A stretch of DNA of 12,151 nucleotides from Erythrobacter sp. (GTDB taxonomy: Bacteria > Pseudomonadota > Alphaproteobacteria > Sphingomonadales > Sphingomonadaceae): the NCBI GenBank assembly GCA_030731635.1, contig JANQTR010000193.1, forward strand, positions 1 through 12,151, in the 5' to 3' direction. A program made the translations under genes and the position numbers. Below, in pieces: positions 1 through 6,448 of the stretch (within the stretch, counting starts at the first letter, position 1; every line of letters begins with the position of its first letter). The notes beneath the pieces were generated by a model. The model was not told the DNA's origin and searched no databases. It saw only the letters and a program-made list of their open reading frames with translations.

Positions 1-355
1 TGCCTTTCGCCCGGTCAACCATCGCCTGTAGCTTGGCAGTGGTGGCGGCCATGTCAGGATCGCTGGAGACGCACAGCAGGTTCCGCGCGCCCAATTCTGC
101 CGCAATGTCGACCAGCTCGCACAGCCACGGATCGGGCGCGCCGGGCATGATCCATGCGACTTCAAGGTCGAGCAGATCAACCCGTGCGTCCCGTGCTTGC
201 TTGCGGATCGCCCGGGTGGTGGCAGGCGTCCACGTTTCCCGTTCGGCCCACATCCCGCCAAAGTCGAAATCGCACGCAGCGGCACATTCGATCAGCTGCG
301 CAGGCGTTGCTTCTGGCATGACCCCAGCGGCGAGCGAGATCAGGCGCCGCGTCAT
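1..355 (-). CDS. Sugar phosphate isomerase/epimerase-like TIM-barrel protein (3' end cut by the window edge)
   Basis: Reading leftward from an ATG at 355 gives 118 residues without a stop before the window edge; perhaps the C-terminal half is missing. It opens with a short strand (RRLISLAAGVMP), then alternates helices and strands. These include LLDLEVAWIMPG at about 61-72, with Glu65 where this superfamily often carries an active-site acid, and GARNLLCVSS at 89-98. The pattern fits the xylose-isomerase-like / AP endonuclease 2 fold (sugar phosphate isomerases/epimerases, IolE/IolI-type proteins). The start lies 10 bases past the SDR stop, with only a weak AAGG ahead of it, so it is probably translated by coupling as the third gene of the Rieske-SDR operon. 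Members of this fold isomerise or cleave cyclic or keto intermediates in catabolic clusters. The substrate is unknown. Family call fairly firm, function open. An ATG at 319 is a possible alternative start. Confidence 0.75.
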   Translation of the reverse strand, partial: MTRRLISLAAGVMPEATPAQLIECAAACDFDFGGMWAERETWTPATTRAIRKQARDARVDLLDLEVAWIMPGAPDPWLCELVDIAAELGARNLLCVSSDPDMAATTAKLQAMVDRAKG

Positions 356-365
356 GCCTTGGGGC

Positions 366-1118
366 TCACAGCGTCTGTCCGTCGTCGAGCACGAAGTCGG
401 TGCCGGTCACAAACTCGGACGCGTCCGAACACAGGAACAGCACCATCGCATCCAGCCCTTCCTCACCCATCAGCCGCCGCTTAGGGAAGCGGGCGATCTG
501 TTTCTTGCCGGCCTCGGTATCGAACCACGCATCATTGATCGCGGTGCGGATATAGCCGGGCGAGATGGTGTTGACGCAAATCCCCGCCCGCGCCCATTCG
601 CGCGCCATGCTGCGCGCGGCCTGTACCACGCCCGCCTTGGACGCGGCATAGGCGACGAGACCAGGGGATGGTTCAAACGCGGTGATCGACGCGACCAGCA
701 CGATCCGGCCATTGGTCACGCCGTGCGCCATCATCCGCTTTGCGCCTTCGCGCGCGGTCAGGATCGCGCCTTTGAGGTTGATCGCGAGTGTGTGTTCGAT
801 CTCCTCTTCGGAAATGGTGGTCGCCATGCCCGCACCGTCCACCCCGGCATTGGCGATCACCGTATCAACCGGGCCGAACGCTGCTTCGGCTGCATCGAAC
901 CCGGCGATGATGTCCGCCTCGCGCGCGACGTCCATCTGCACAGCGCAGGCATTGGCGCCAATCCGATCAGCGATGTCCTCCAGCCGGTCGATCCGCCGCG
1001 CGCCCAACGCCACCTTTGCACCGCTGACCGCAAGAATCCGGCCAAAGCGAGTGCCAAGACCCGATGACGCCCCGGTGATGAGCGCGGTGCGCCCGGTGAG
1101 TTCAAACGAAAAGCCCAT
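366..1118 (-). CDS. Classical short-chain dehydrogenase/reductase (SDR)
   Basis: This 250-residue protein has the usual length and motifs of a classical SDR, a cytosolic NAD(P)-dependent alcohol/ketone oxidoreductase. The cofactor glycine motif TGASSGLG is at 15-22, the acid after strand 3 is Asp63, and NAG is at 90-92. The full catalytic tetrad is visible: Asn114, Ser144, Tyr157 and Lys161 (YAASK). Arg41 and Arg42 directly after strand 2 suggest a preference for NADP(H), which is an inference. PGYIRT at about 187 is the usual cofactor-side loop after strand 6. The gene starts 5 bases beyond the Rieske oxygenase stop and is followed 10 bases later by the TIM-barrel gene, so it is the middle gene of a leftward operon. 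A likely role is oxidation of a hydroxyl, or reduction of a ketone, produced next to the oxygenase step. The substrate cannot be told from the sequence. Confidence 0.92.
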   Translation of the reverse strand: MGFSFELTGRTALITGASSGLGTRFGRILAVSGAKVALGARRIDRLEDIADRIGANACAVQMDVAREADIIAGFDAAEAAFGPVDTVIANAGVDGAGMATTISEEEIEHTLAINLKGAILTAREGAKRMMAHGVTNGRIVLVASITAFEPSPGLVAYAASKAGVVQAARSMAREWARAGICVNTISPGYIRTAINDAWFDTEAGKKQIARFPKRRLMGEEGLDAMVLFLCSDASEFVTGTDFVLDDGQTL

Positions 1119-1123
1119 GGCCG

Positions 1124-2551
1124 TTACTTAACCGCGGGCAGTTCCCCGTCGATATATTTCTTCAACGTGGTCTGGAAATGCCGCACCCGGCTGTCCTGAT
1201 AATGGCCCAGCTCCATCAGGCCTTCCTTCATGCTCTTCATCCCTTCCTGCACGAAGGGGAGGTTGGCCATGTCCTGATCGAATACATTGGCGAGCTGCGG
1301 GCCCATAATGTCGTTGGCCCAGGCAAACGGCTCATCATCGGGGATATAGGTTGGCGCGACCGCGCGCGGGCGGTCCTGGCCCTTGGGCGTGGGGAACAGC
1401 AGGCGGATTTCCATGATGCACCAATCCGCCGTGTCACCCGGTAGCCAGCGATAGACCAGCGTCGGCAGGAACCCGATCCACGGCGAGAAATTCGGAAAGA
1501 TATTGTAGGTGAAATTGTCGAGAATTTCCGTGTCCGACGCGTCAGAATAGTCATAGCCATAATTCTCGGCAAAGCCCTTGCGCCCGGCATCAGCCAGAAT
1601 TTTGCGTGCGCCCAAGGGGTTGGCGGCGTCATACCCTTCGGCAGGCTCCTCACTGGCGTTGAAGCGCCGGTTGGTCGCGGCATCGGCCCCGCCCGAAAAT
1701 TCGTTCATTTTTTCGAGCACATAGTCCGAATTCTTGCCCTTCATATGCGGGCTGAGCACGCCTGATGGCGTGATCGCGCGGTTGAAGTGATCGCCGATCA
1801 GATCATACCGCGTGTTGGCATCGCCAAGGAATGCGAGCAGTTGCGGGTGGGTGGTGACGGAATGCCACGCTTCCATGAAAGCCTCAGCGGTCGCCTTCCA
1901 GTTGGCCGGAATCTTCTTCTGCACCCACATCCCGGTGTAGCGGTTTTGGAAATCATATTTCTCATAATGCGATGCTGCCGGGCCAAGCCAGGTCTTGAAA
2001 TCGGGCAGACTGTGGTTCTCGGTCAGCATGACGAAGCCCTGCCACAGTTCGACGCGGGCTTCGGGCAGGGTCATGTCCTTGCCTTCGAGGTGCTTGAAAT
2101 CCCACGCGCAGGGGATTTCCTTCAAGCTGCCATCATTGCGCCAGGTAAAGCCGTGGAACGGGCAGCGCAATTGCACCGATGGGCCGCTTTCGGTGCGCAG
2201 TTTGCGCCCGCGGTGGAGGCAGGCGTTGTAGAACGCGCGCACGCCGCCATCTTTCTGGCGGATCAACAGGAAGCTTTTGCCTGCGATGTCGAACACCACT
2301 GAATCGCCCACATCGGGCATTTCATCCTCGCGCGCGGCGAACAGCCACACGTTGGGCCACATCTTTTCGCGTTCGGCCTGCGCGAATTCCTCGGAAATAT
2401 AAGGTGCGACCGATAGCGGCTCATCGCCCATTTCGATGGTCGATTCTTCGAACAGGTAGTCGGGCGGACGGCGCGAATCGCCATTGAGCATGTCGGTATA
2501 GCTGATCCCCGGGCAGCGATCGCCGCGTGCAATATCCTTGATCTCGTTCAT
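1124..2551 (-). CDS. Rieske non-heme iron oxygenase, large (alpha) subunit
   Basis: This 475-residue protein is the terminal oxygenase of an aromatic-ring-hydroxylating-type system. Counting from the ATG at 2551, the N-terminal Rieske domain holds the [2Fe-2S] ligands Cys111-x-His113 (CLHRG) and Cys130-x2-His133 (CPFHG). The C-terminal catalytic domain has the mononuclear-iron histidines His230 and His235 in EAWHSVTTHPQ. The probable third ligand is Asp427, in a QDMANLPFVQEGM stretch typical of the family. Length fits an alpha subunit, but the conserved acid that usually bridges the two metal centres is Glu227 in an unusual context. An in-frame GTG at 2572 would add 7 residues. I prefer 2551 because GAGGA lies upstream of it, though 12 bases away. 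This is the first gene of the leftward operon. No beta subunit, ferredoxin or reductase is nearby, so it may be a homo-oligomeric oxygenase fed by electron donors encoded elsewhere. Substrate unknown. Confidence 0.93.
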   Translation of the reverse strand: MNEIKDIARGDRCPGISYTDMLNGDSRRPPDYLFEESTIEMGDEPLSVAPYISEEFAQAEREKMWPNVWLFAAREDEMPDVGDSVVFDIAGKSFLLIRQKDGGVRAFYNACLHRGRKLRTESGPSVQLRCPFHGFTWRNDGSLKEIPCAWDFKHLEGKDMTLPEARVELWQGFVMLTENHSLPDFKTWLGPAASHYEKYDFQNRYTGMWVQKKIPANWKATAEAFMEAWHSVTTHPQLLAFLGDANTRYDLIGDHFNRAITPSGVLSPHMKGKNSDYVLEKMNEFSGGADAATNRRFNASEEPAEGYDAANPLGARKILADAGRKGFAENYGYDYSDASDTEILDNFTYNIFPNFSPWIGFLPTLVYRWLPGDTADWCIMEIRLLFPTPKGQDRPRAVAPTYIPDDEPFAWANDIMGPQLANVFDQDMANLPFVQEGMKSMKEGLMELGHYQDSRVRHFQTTLKKYIDGELPAVK

Positions 2552-2645
2552 CGGAGCCGTCCGTCCTCGCACTTTGCGCAGTATTGTCCGACGTGAATAT
2601 CACACAGGTTCGCGCCGTGGTCACCCTAGCGGATTGGAGAGGAAT
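2552..2645. promoter_or_regulatory. Divergent promoter region between the Rieske operon and the VOC gene
   Basis: These 94 bases separate two divergently read genes, so they must carry the start signals for both. An 11-base imperfect palindrome (GTGA-ATA-TCAC) lies at 2593-2603 near the middle, and a second GTG..CAC word is at about 2618-2623. Either could be an operator half-site pair, for example for the nearby LuxR-type regulator. I do not see a convincing -35/-10 pair on either strand. That the region is regulatory follows from gene orientation; the operator is a guess. Confidence 0.45.
2636..2643 (+). promoter_or_regulatory. Ribosome binding site of the VOC gene
   Basis: GGAGAGGA sits just upstream of the ATG at 2646, with 6 bases between GGAG and the start codon. 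It is the best Shine-Dalgarno match in this part of the window. It decides the start at 2646 against a longer in-frame reading from 2538, which would run back through the divergent promoter and into the Rieske gene. Confidence 0.8.
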
Positions 2646-3182
2646 ATGGCCCTACCTGGATCAATTGCCGCCTTGGGCGACATCATGCAGCTGGCTTTCG
2701 TGCCTGAGGACTTTGACGCGGCAGTAACGCATTGGACCCAGGTGATGGGCGTCGGGCCGTTCTTCATCATCGAGGGCATTCACCTTGATGGGATGAAATA
2801 TCGCGGCGTGCCGACCGATGCGGTGTTTGATCTCGCGCTGGCATATTGGGGCGATATCCAGATCGAATTGATCCGCCCGCGCGATGATCACCCCTCAATC
2901 TATCGCGGTGAGTATGGTTCGACCGGTAACGGGCTGCACCATGTGTGCATTCTGGTCGACGATATTGAGGAGGCCTATCGCGTCTGCGCTGATGCGGGGG
3001 CCGAGGTCGTGATCGAAGGCACATTTGGCACCAGCCGGGTGATCTATGTCGATCCGGGCACAGGACCGGGCGGTCTTGTGGAAATCCTCCAGCAGGCGAA
3101 AGACGGCCCGGATCTATTCGGGATGATCAAGGCGGCGGGTGTGGGCTGGGATGGGTCGGAGCCGCTGCGGAAGCTGGGTTAG
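2646..3182 (+). CDS. VOC-superfamily protein (glyoxalase / methylmalonyl-CoA epimerase-like)
   Basis: This 178-residue protein has two beta-alpha-beta-beta-beta halves typical of the vicinal oxygen chelate fold. The first half begins around IMQLAFVPEDFDAAVTHW, and the second around GLHHVCILVDDIEEAYRV. The expected metal-ligand quartet can be read as Gln15, Glu74 (IQIELI), His99 (HHV; His98 is adjacent) and Glu146 (LVEIL). This is the Gln/Glu/His/Glu set known from glyoxalase I; methylmalonyl-CoA epimerase uses a His/Gln/His/Glu set instead. The protein closest in appearance is the Glyoxalase_4-like group. It may isomerise, epimerise or cleave an intermediate of the pathway encoded around it. 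It could also be an extradiol-type dioxygenase fold, but it is short for one and lacks the usual 2-His-1-Glu set. It is divergent from the Rieske operon, and a hairpin-rich spacer follows it. Family firm, reaction unknown. Confidence 0.85.
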   Translation: MALPGSIAALGDIMQLAFVPEDFDAAVTHWTQVMGVGPFFIIEGIHLDGMKYRGVPTDAVFDLALAYWGDIQIELIRPRDDHPSIYRGEYGSTGNGLHHVCILVDDIEEAYRVCADAGAEVVIEGTFGTSRVIYVDPGTGPGGLVEILQQAKDGPDLFGMIKAAGVGWDGSEPLRKLG

Positions 3183-3426
3183 GAGTCTTCGTTTTCCGCA
3201 CGCCATCCAGCGCGCAAAATCCTCACTCATGCGACCTGAAGGCCGCGTCGCTGCGGGCGGCCGGTCGGCCTTGCGACGCCTACGGCGCCGAACCAGCGCT
3301 CCCTATCAACGACGCACTGAAATCGGTCGCACAGCGACCGCGAGCGCACGCGCGCGAACCGCAGGTGCTCGATCCCGCAGGGATCGAAACAGTACCGAGG
3401 ACGAAGGCGCGGAGGCGCCTTCGCAA
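3183..3426. repeat. Hairpin-rich intergenic element between convergent genes
   Basis: This 244-base gap between the convergent VOC and LuxR genes has no plausible gene but a dense series of inverted repeats. One pairs 3241-3246 with 3257-3262. A second is a near-contiguous GGCCG-GT-CGGCC at 3259-3270. A third is a 7-bp stem with an ACA loop at 3324-3340. A fourth is an 8-bp stem with a GCA loop at 3369-3387. A fifth is a 9-bp stem with a GGAG loop at 3402-3423. The last ends three bases before the LuxR stop codon and may slow transcription from either side, but it lacks a T-run. This pattern resembles the REP/BIME-like palindromic elements scattered between genes in many proteobacterial genomes. 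Membership of a genomic family is an inference that one window cannot show. Confidence 0.55.
3402..3423. terminator. Possible bidirectional stem-loop terminator or attenuating hairpin
   Basis: A perfect 9-bp GC-rich stem (CGAAGGCGC paired with GCGCCTTCG) closes a four-base GGAG loop just beyond the end of the LuxR gene. It is placed where convergent transcripts from the VOC and LuxR genes would need to stop. No run of T follows on either strand, so it is not a textbook intrinsic terminator. It may simply be the last hairpin of the surrounding repeat. Confidence 0.35.
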
Positions 3427-4236
3427 CTAATCAGACGCCCCCAGATAACCCAACTGCCCCGCCTTGAAGATCGTCTGCGCGCGATTGACGCTGTCGAGCT
3501 TTTCGCCTGCACGGTGGATGTGATAGCGGATCGTGGCGTGCGACCGATCAAGTATCATACTGATTTCCTTGTCGGTCTTACCAATCGCAGCCCAGCGCAA
3601 GCATTCGACCTCACGCTTGGACAACACGCAATCCGACGGGATCCGCCGCTTGGTACGGATAGCCTGCACGTAGCCTGCAACAAAGCGGCGCGTGACCATC
3701 GCAAACAGCGCGCCGTTTTCGGCGAATTCGGCCGAAAGGTCTTCCTTGTCGCGGTCCATGCTGATGAAGCTGCTGGCTGAAATCTGACCGAACGGCAGGT
3801 GCACCGGCACCACAATCGCCGCTTTGCACAGCGCGCGCTTTTCAAAATCGGTCAGGTCGATTTCGGCCAGATAGTGGTTGCGCCAGCGGGTGTTGAAGCC
3901 GTTGCGGTTGGCCCAGAACGGTTCGCTTTCATAGCGGCACGCGCGCGGCAGCGGCGAATGCAGCGCAAGACGGTGATCTTCCCACCAGCGCGCGCCATCA
4001 TCCAACCAGCGGAAGATATCGGCGTTGAGGATCGTCCCATCGGCATCAACCATCGGTTCTTTTGACGAAATATCGTCGCAAACCGCGATCTGCATTCCGC
4101 GTTCCTGCGCAATCCGGGCGAGGTTCACCGCCGCATCATGAATGTCTTCAGGACAGGTGATCGTGACCGATTCCAGCAAGAGCTCCAGCGATTCGCGACC
4201 TTGCGGCGTGCGCAATTCGACAACATTGGTAGCCAT
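3427..4236 (-). CDS. LuxR-family transcriptional regulator (orphan/solo type)
   Basis: This 269-residue protein ends in a clear LuxR/GerE helix-turn-helix at about 205-265 (LSKREVECLRWAAIGKTDKE onwards). Glu209/Glu211 and Gly219 are the usual conserved positions, and DRSHATIRYHIHRAGEKL forms the recognition part. The N-terminal ~170 residues are the right size and pattern for an autoinducer-binding-like domain. Where acyl-homoserine-lactone receptors have Asp-Pro, this protein reads LHSPLPRACR (Ser94-Pro95). By spacing, the two aromatic pocket positions fall on Gly81 and Trp85. The ligand is therefore probably not a classical AHL. No luxI-type synthase is nearby. It is divergent from the acyl-CoA synthetase and close to the Rieske/VOC divergent promoter, so it likely controls the catabolic island in response to a substrate or intermediate. 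The ATG at 4236 is the only option because an in-frame TGA precedes it; GAGGAG lies about 12 bases upstream. Confidence 0.9.
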   Translation of the reverse strand: MATNVVELRTPQGRESLELLLESVTITCPEDIHDAAVNLARIAQERGMQIAVCDDISSKEPMVDADGTILNADIFRWLDDGARWWEDHRLALHSPLPRACRYESEPFWANRNGFNTRWRNHYLAEIDLTDFEKRALCKAAIVVPVHLPFGQISASSFISMDRDKEDLSAEFAENGALFAMVTRRFVAGYVQAIRTKRRIPSDCVLSKREVECLRWAAIGKTDKEISMILDRSHATIRYHIHRAGEKLDSVNRAQTIFKAGQLGYLGASD

Positions 4237-4352
4237 TTTGGGGCTTTGCTCCTCTCATTGTTCTCCGAATCAGGAGACTAACGCAATTTTTCGGAATGTC
4301 CTCATTATTTACGTAGGGGAAACCGTTGCGCACGAGGGCTAGCGAAAGTGGT
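4237..4352. promoter_or_regulatory. Divergent promoter region between the LuxR regulator and the acyl-CoA synthetase
   Basis: The stretch is AT-richer than its surroundings and lies between two divergent starts. It contains a spaced inverted repeat, TCCGAA at 4264-4269 and TTCGGA at 4290-4295, with arms 20 bases apart, and a TACGTA palindrome at 4310-4315. On the minus strand a TAAATAAT-like -10 word overlaps the TACGTA region, without a good -35 partner. These are candidate sites for autoregulation by the LuxR protein. Only the gene orientation is solid; the individual sites are guesses. Confidence 0.4.
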
Positions 4353-4360
4353 AGAGGAGA
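4353..4360 (+). promoter_or_regulatory. Ribosome binding site that decides the acyl-CoA synthetase start
   Basis: AGAGGAGA is a strong Shine-Dalgarno sequence. It ends directly against an ATG at 4361, which leaves only one base after AGGAG and is too close. The next in-frame ATG at 4370 is 10 bases from AGGAG and is therefore the better start. Confidence 0.65.
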
Positions 4361-4369
4361 ATGGCGCGC

Positions 4370-5995
4370 ATGACCTTTCAAGATGCGAATTTCGGGACGG
4401 TCTTGAAGGCATTGGCAGGCGCGATCCCATCCGATCGGCCCGCATTGATCCACGGCACGCGGGTCATCAACTGGGGTGCGCTTGACGCCATCACCGATCG
4501 GATTGCCGCTGGCCTTACCGCGCGCGGGCTGAAACCCGGCGATATTGCCGGTCAGATGCTGCGCAACACGCCCGATTATCTGCTGGCCTATTTCGGTTGC
4601 GTGAAGGCGGGCGTGGTGCCGGTCAATGTGAACTACCAATACAAGGCACGCGAATTGGCGGATATTTTTACCCGCTTTGGCCTGAGAGCACTGTTCACCG
4701 AAAGCGATTTTGCCGCTGCTGCGCGCGATGCGATGCCGCAAGACGCGCTGACGGTGGATGTCGGTAGTGATGATTGGGAGGGGCTGTGCGACGCGGATCT
4801 GCCCGCTGGCTTTACCATCCATGATGATCCCGGCGCACTGTTCCTCACCGCTACCGGCGGTACCACCGGGATGCCCAAAGCGGTGATGTGGCCCATGAAC
4901 GCAGCGTGGGGCGCGTTCAGTATCGGGGTTTGGCAGCGCGGGCCCGGCGCAGCGCCGTTTGTTTCGACATCGCTTAGCGATCAGATGGCAGAAGCGGTCA
5001 AAAATGGCCCTGACAACCCAGCCAGCAATTCGCCGATGCTGCTGCTCAGCCCGCTGATGCACGGTGCGGGGCAGTTCACTGCGGTGATTCACCTCCTGAA
5101 AGGCGGCACCTTGGCGCTGCTCCCGGCAGACAGGTTTGATGCCGATCTGACGCTGGATGAAGTGGACCGGATCGGCGCGCGCGGCATTTTCATCGTCGGC
5201 GATGCATTTGCCCTGCCGCTTGCCGACCGTCTGGATGCGCGTGGTGATGGCGGAAAGGTACTGGCATCTCTGCGCACCATCACATCTTCCGGCGCGGTGT
5301 TCTCTCCGGTGCTGAAACAGCGGCTGATCGCGCATCATCCCTCGCTGATGATCATTGACGCGCTGGGATCGTCGGAAAGCTCGGGCACAGCGATCGTCAT
5401 CACCACGGCGGCAGGATCAAGCGGGGGCGGCAAGTTTCAGGCGCTGCCAGGACGCGAAACCAAGCTGTTTGACGAACACCTCATGGAAATCGCGCGCGAT
5501 AGCGATGAGGTCGGTATCGTCGCACGCACCGGGCCTTTGCCGCTGGGTTATCTTGGCGAGGATGAGAAAAACCGTCAGACCTTCCCGGTGATCGGTGGCC
5601 AGCGCTGGCTGATGACCGGCGACCGCGCGCGCTGGACGGCGGACGGGGGCTTAGAATTCATCGGCCGTGACAATATGTGCATCAACACCGGCGGCGAAAA
5701 GGTGTTTCCCGAAGAGGTCGAAGCAGTGCTGCAGGATCACCCGGCAGTACATGATGCGCGGGTGGTGAGCCTGCCCGATCCGCGCTTTGGCCGCAAAGTG
5801 GTCGCGGTGGTGCAGCCAACCGATCAGGCGCAGGATGATTTGCAAGCTGTGCTTGATGCCCATGCGCGCGCGGGGCTTGCGGGCTACAAGATCCCACGTC
5901 TGTATCTGTTCACTGACACGTCGCTGCGGCTCAATAATGGCAAGCCCGATTACAAGACCGCGCAACGCCTTGCCGACGGGATTAACGCGGCATAG
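4370..5995 (+). CDS. Acyl-CoA synthetase (AMP-forming), resembling the FadD19 / steroid-type group
   Basis: This 541-residue ANL-superfamily ligase activates a carboxylic acid to its CoA thioester through an acyl-adenylate. The ATP-binding motif TATGGTTGMPK is at 160-170, followed by VMW. Later come the DALGSSESSG motif, MTGDRARW with the ribose-binding Asp, the hinge region IGRDNMCINTGGEKVFPEEVE-like stretch, and the C-terminal catalytic lysine at about 525 (NGKPDYK). The spacing of GTTGMPKAVMW, a GDAFALPLADRL stretch (compare GDAMARPL), SSGAVFSP and INTGGEKV recalls mycobacterial FadD19, which activates the C24-branched sterol side chain. This is recalled resemblance, not an alignment. A hydrophobic or branched acid, perhaps steroidal or terpenoid, is a reasonable guess at substrate. 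It is divergent from the LuxR gene and convergent with the mrp operon 30 bases away. No signal peptide or membrane segment is seen, so it is cytosolic. Confidence 0.92.
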   Translation: MTFQDANFGTVLKALAGAIPSDRPALIHGTRVINWGALDAITDRIAAGLTARGLKPGDIAGQMLRNTPDYLLAYFGCVKAGVVPVNVNYQYKARELADIFTRFGLRALFTESDFAAAARDAMPQDALTVDVGSDDWEGLCDADLPAGFTIHDDPGALFLTATGGTTGMPKAVMWPMNAAWGAFSIGVWQRGPGAAPFVSTSLSDQMAEAVKNGPDNPASNSPMLLLSPLMHGAGQFTAVIHLLKGGTLALLPADRFDADLTLDEVDRIGARGIFIVGDAFALPLADRLDARGDGGKVLASLRTITSSGAVFSPVLKQRLIAHHPSLMIIDALGSSESSGTAIVITTAAGSSGGGKFQALPGRETKLFDEHLMEIARDSDEVGIVARTGPLPLGYLGEDEKNRQTFPVIGGQRWLMTGDRARWTADGGLEFIGRDNMCINTGGEKVFPEEVEAVLQDHPAVHDARVVSLPDPRFGRKVVAVVQPTDQAQDDLQAVLDAHARAGLAGYKIPRLYLFTDTSLRLNNGKPDYKTAQRLADGINAA

Positions 5996-6025
5996 CGCCG
6001 CGCGCGCTCTGCCTCGCCGCCTCGC

Positions 6026-6448
6026 TCAATCGCCGATCATGTCGCCCGGGGTGTCTTCATGCGGGGCTTCGTAGGTGGCCCAGCCGCTGCCAGAGGGCGG
6101 CGGCAAGGGTACGCCCGCGACGCTGGCGGGTTCGTTGGGCTCTGCCAGATGCAGGCGGTGCAAATGCACCTTGGCAATCAGGTTGGCGCTGATCGGAGCG
6201 GTGATGAACAGGAACACCGACACCAGCAATTCGTGCGTCGTCCATTCGCCCTTCACCAGCTGAAAATAGGCGACCGAGCCGACCAGCAACGCGCCCAGCC
6301 CCAGCGTGGTGGCCTTTGTCGGGCTGTGCAGCCGCTCCATCAGCGATGGCAGACGCACCATCCCCCAACTGCCGATCAGCGCAAACACGCTGCCCAGCAC
6401 AATCAGCGCGGCGACCAGCGCGTCGGCCAAGGGCACCCCGCCGATCAT
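6026..6448 (-). CDS. mrpG: Mrp Na+/H+ antiporter subunit G
   Basis: This is the last gene of the mrp operon (also called mnhG or phaG), 140 residues. Three membrane helices are visible: ALVAALIVLGSVFALIGSWGM, TTLGLGALLVGSVAYFQLV and LLVSVFLFITAPISANLIAKV. The conserved MVRLPSLMERLHSPTKATTLG loop lies between helices 1 and 2. MrpG is a small membrane subunit of the multisubunit antiporter complex and is needed for assembly and activity. The core ends near residue 100; beyond it is a soluble tail rich in Pro, Glu and Asp, longer than in the minimal family members. The ATG overlaps the mrpF stop by 4 bases (ATGA). No clear terminator is seen before the convergent acyl-CoA synthetase stop, 30 bases away. 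Confidence 0.93.
   Translation of the reverse strand: MIGGVPLADALVAALIVLGSVFALIGSWGMVRLPSLMERLHSPTKATTLGLGALLVGSVAYFQLVKGEWTTHELLVSVFLFITAPISANLIAKVHLHRLHLAEPNEPASVAGVPLPPPSGSGWATYEAPHEDTPGDMIGD

Noticed and set aside
33..1067. Open frame of 344 codons on the plus strand across the SDR and TIM-barrel genes
   Set aside because: Antisense to two genes with clear family motifs; composition is typical of a shadow frame in high-GC DNA.
2538..2645. N-terminal extension of the VOC protein
   Set aside because: It would overlap the Rieske gene start and the divergent promoter, while a strong ribosome site supports the start at 2646.
3324..3423. Possible CRISPR or attachment-site array
   Set aside because: The hairpins differ in sequence and spacing, with no identical repeats or uniform spacers and no integrase or cas gene nearby.
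4148..5338. Long open frame of 396 codons on the minus strand inside the acyl-CoA synthetase
   Set aside because: It is antisense to a gene with all ANL motifs, its translation is rich in Arg/His/Gln with no recognisable domain, and it also runs into the LuxR gene. It is a GC-rich shadow frame.
5996..6025. Terminator between the acyl-CoA synthetase and mrpG
   Set aside because: The 30-base gap is GC-rich but shows no clean stem and no T-run on either strand.
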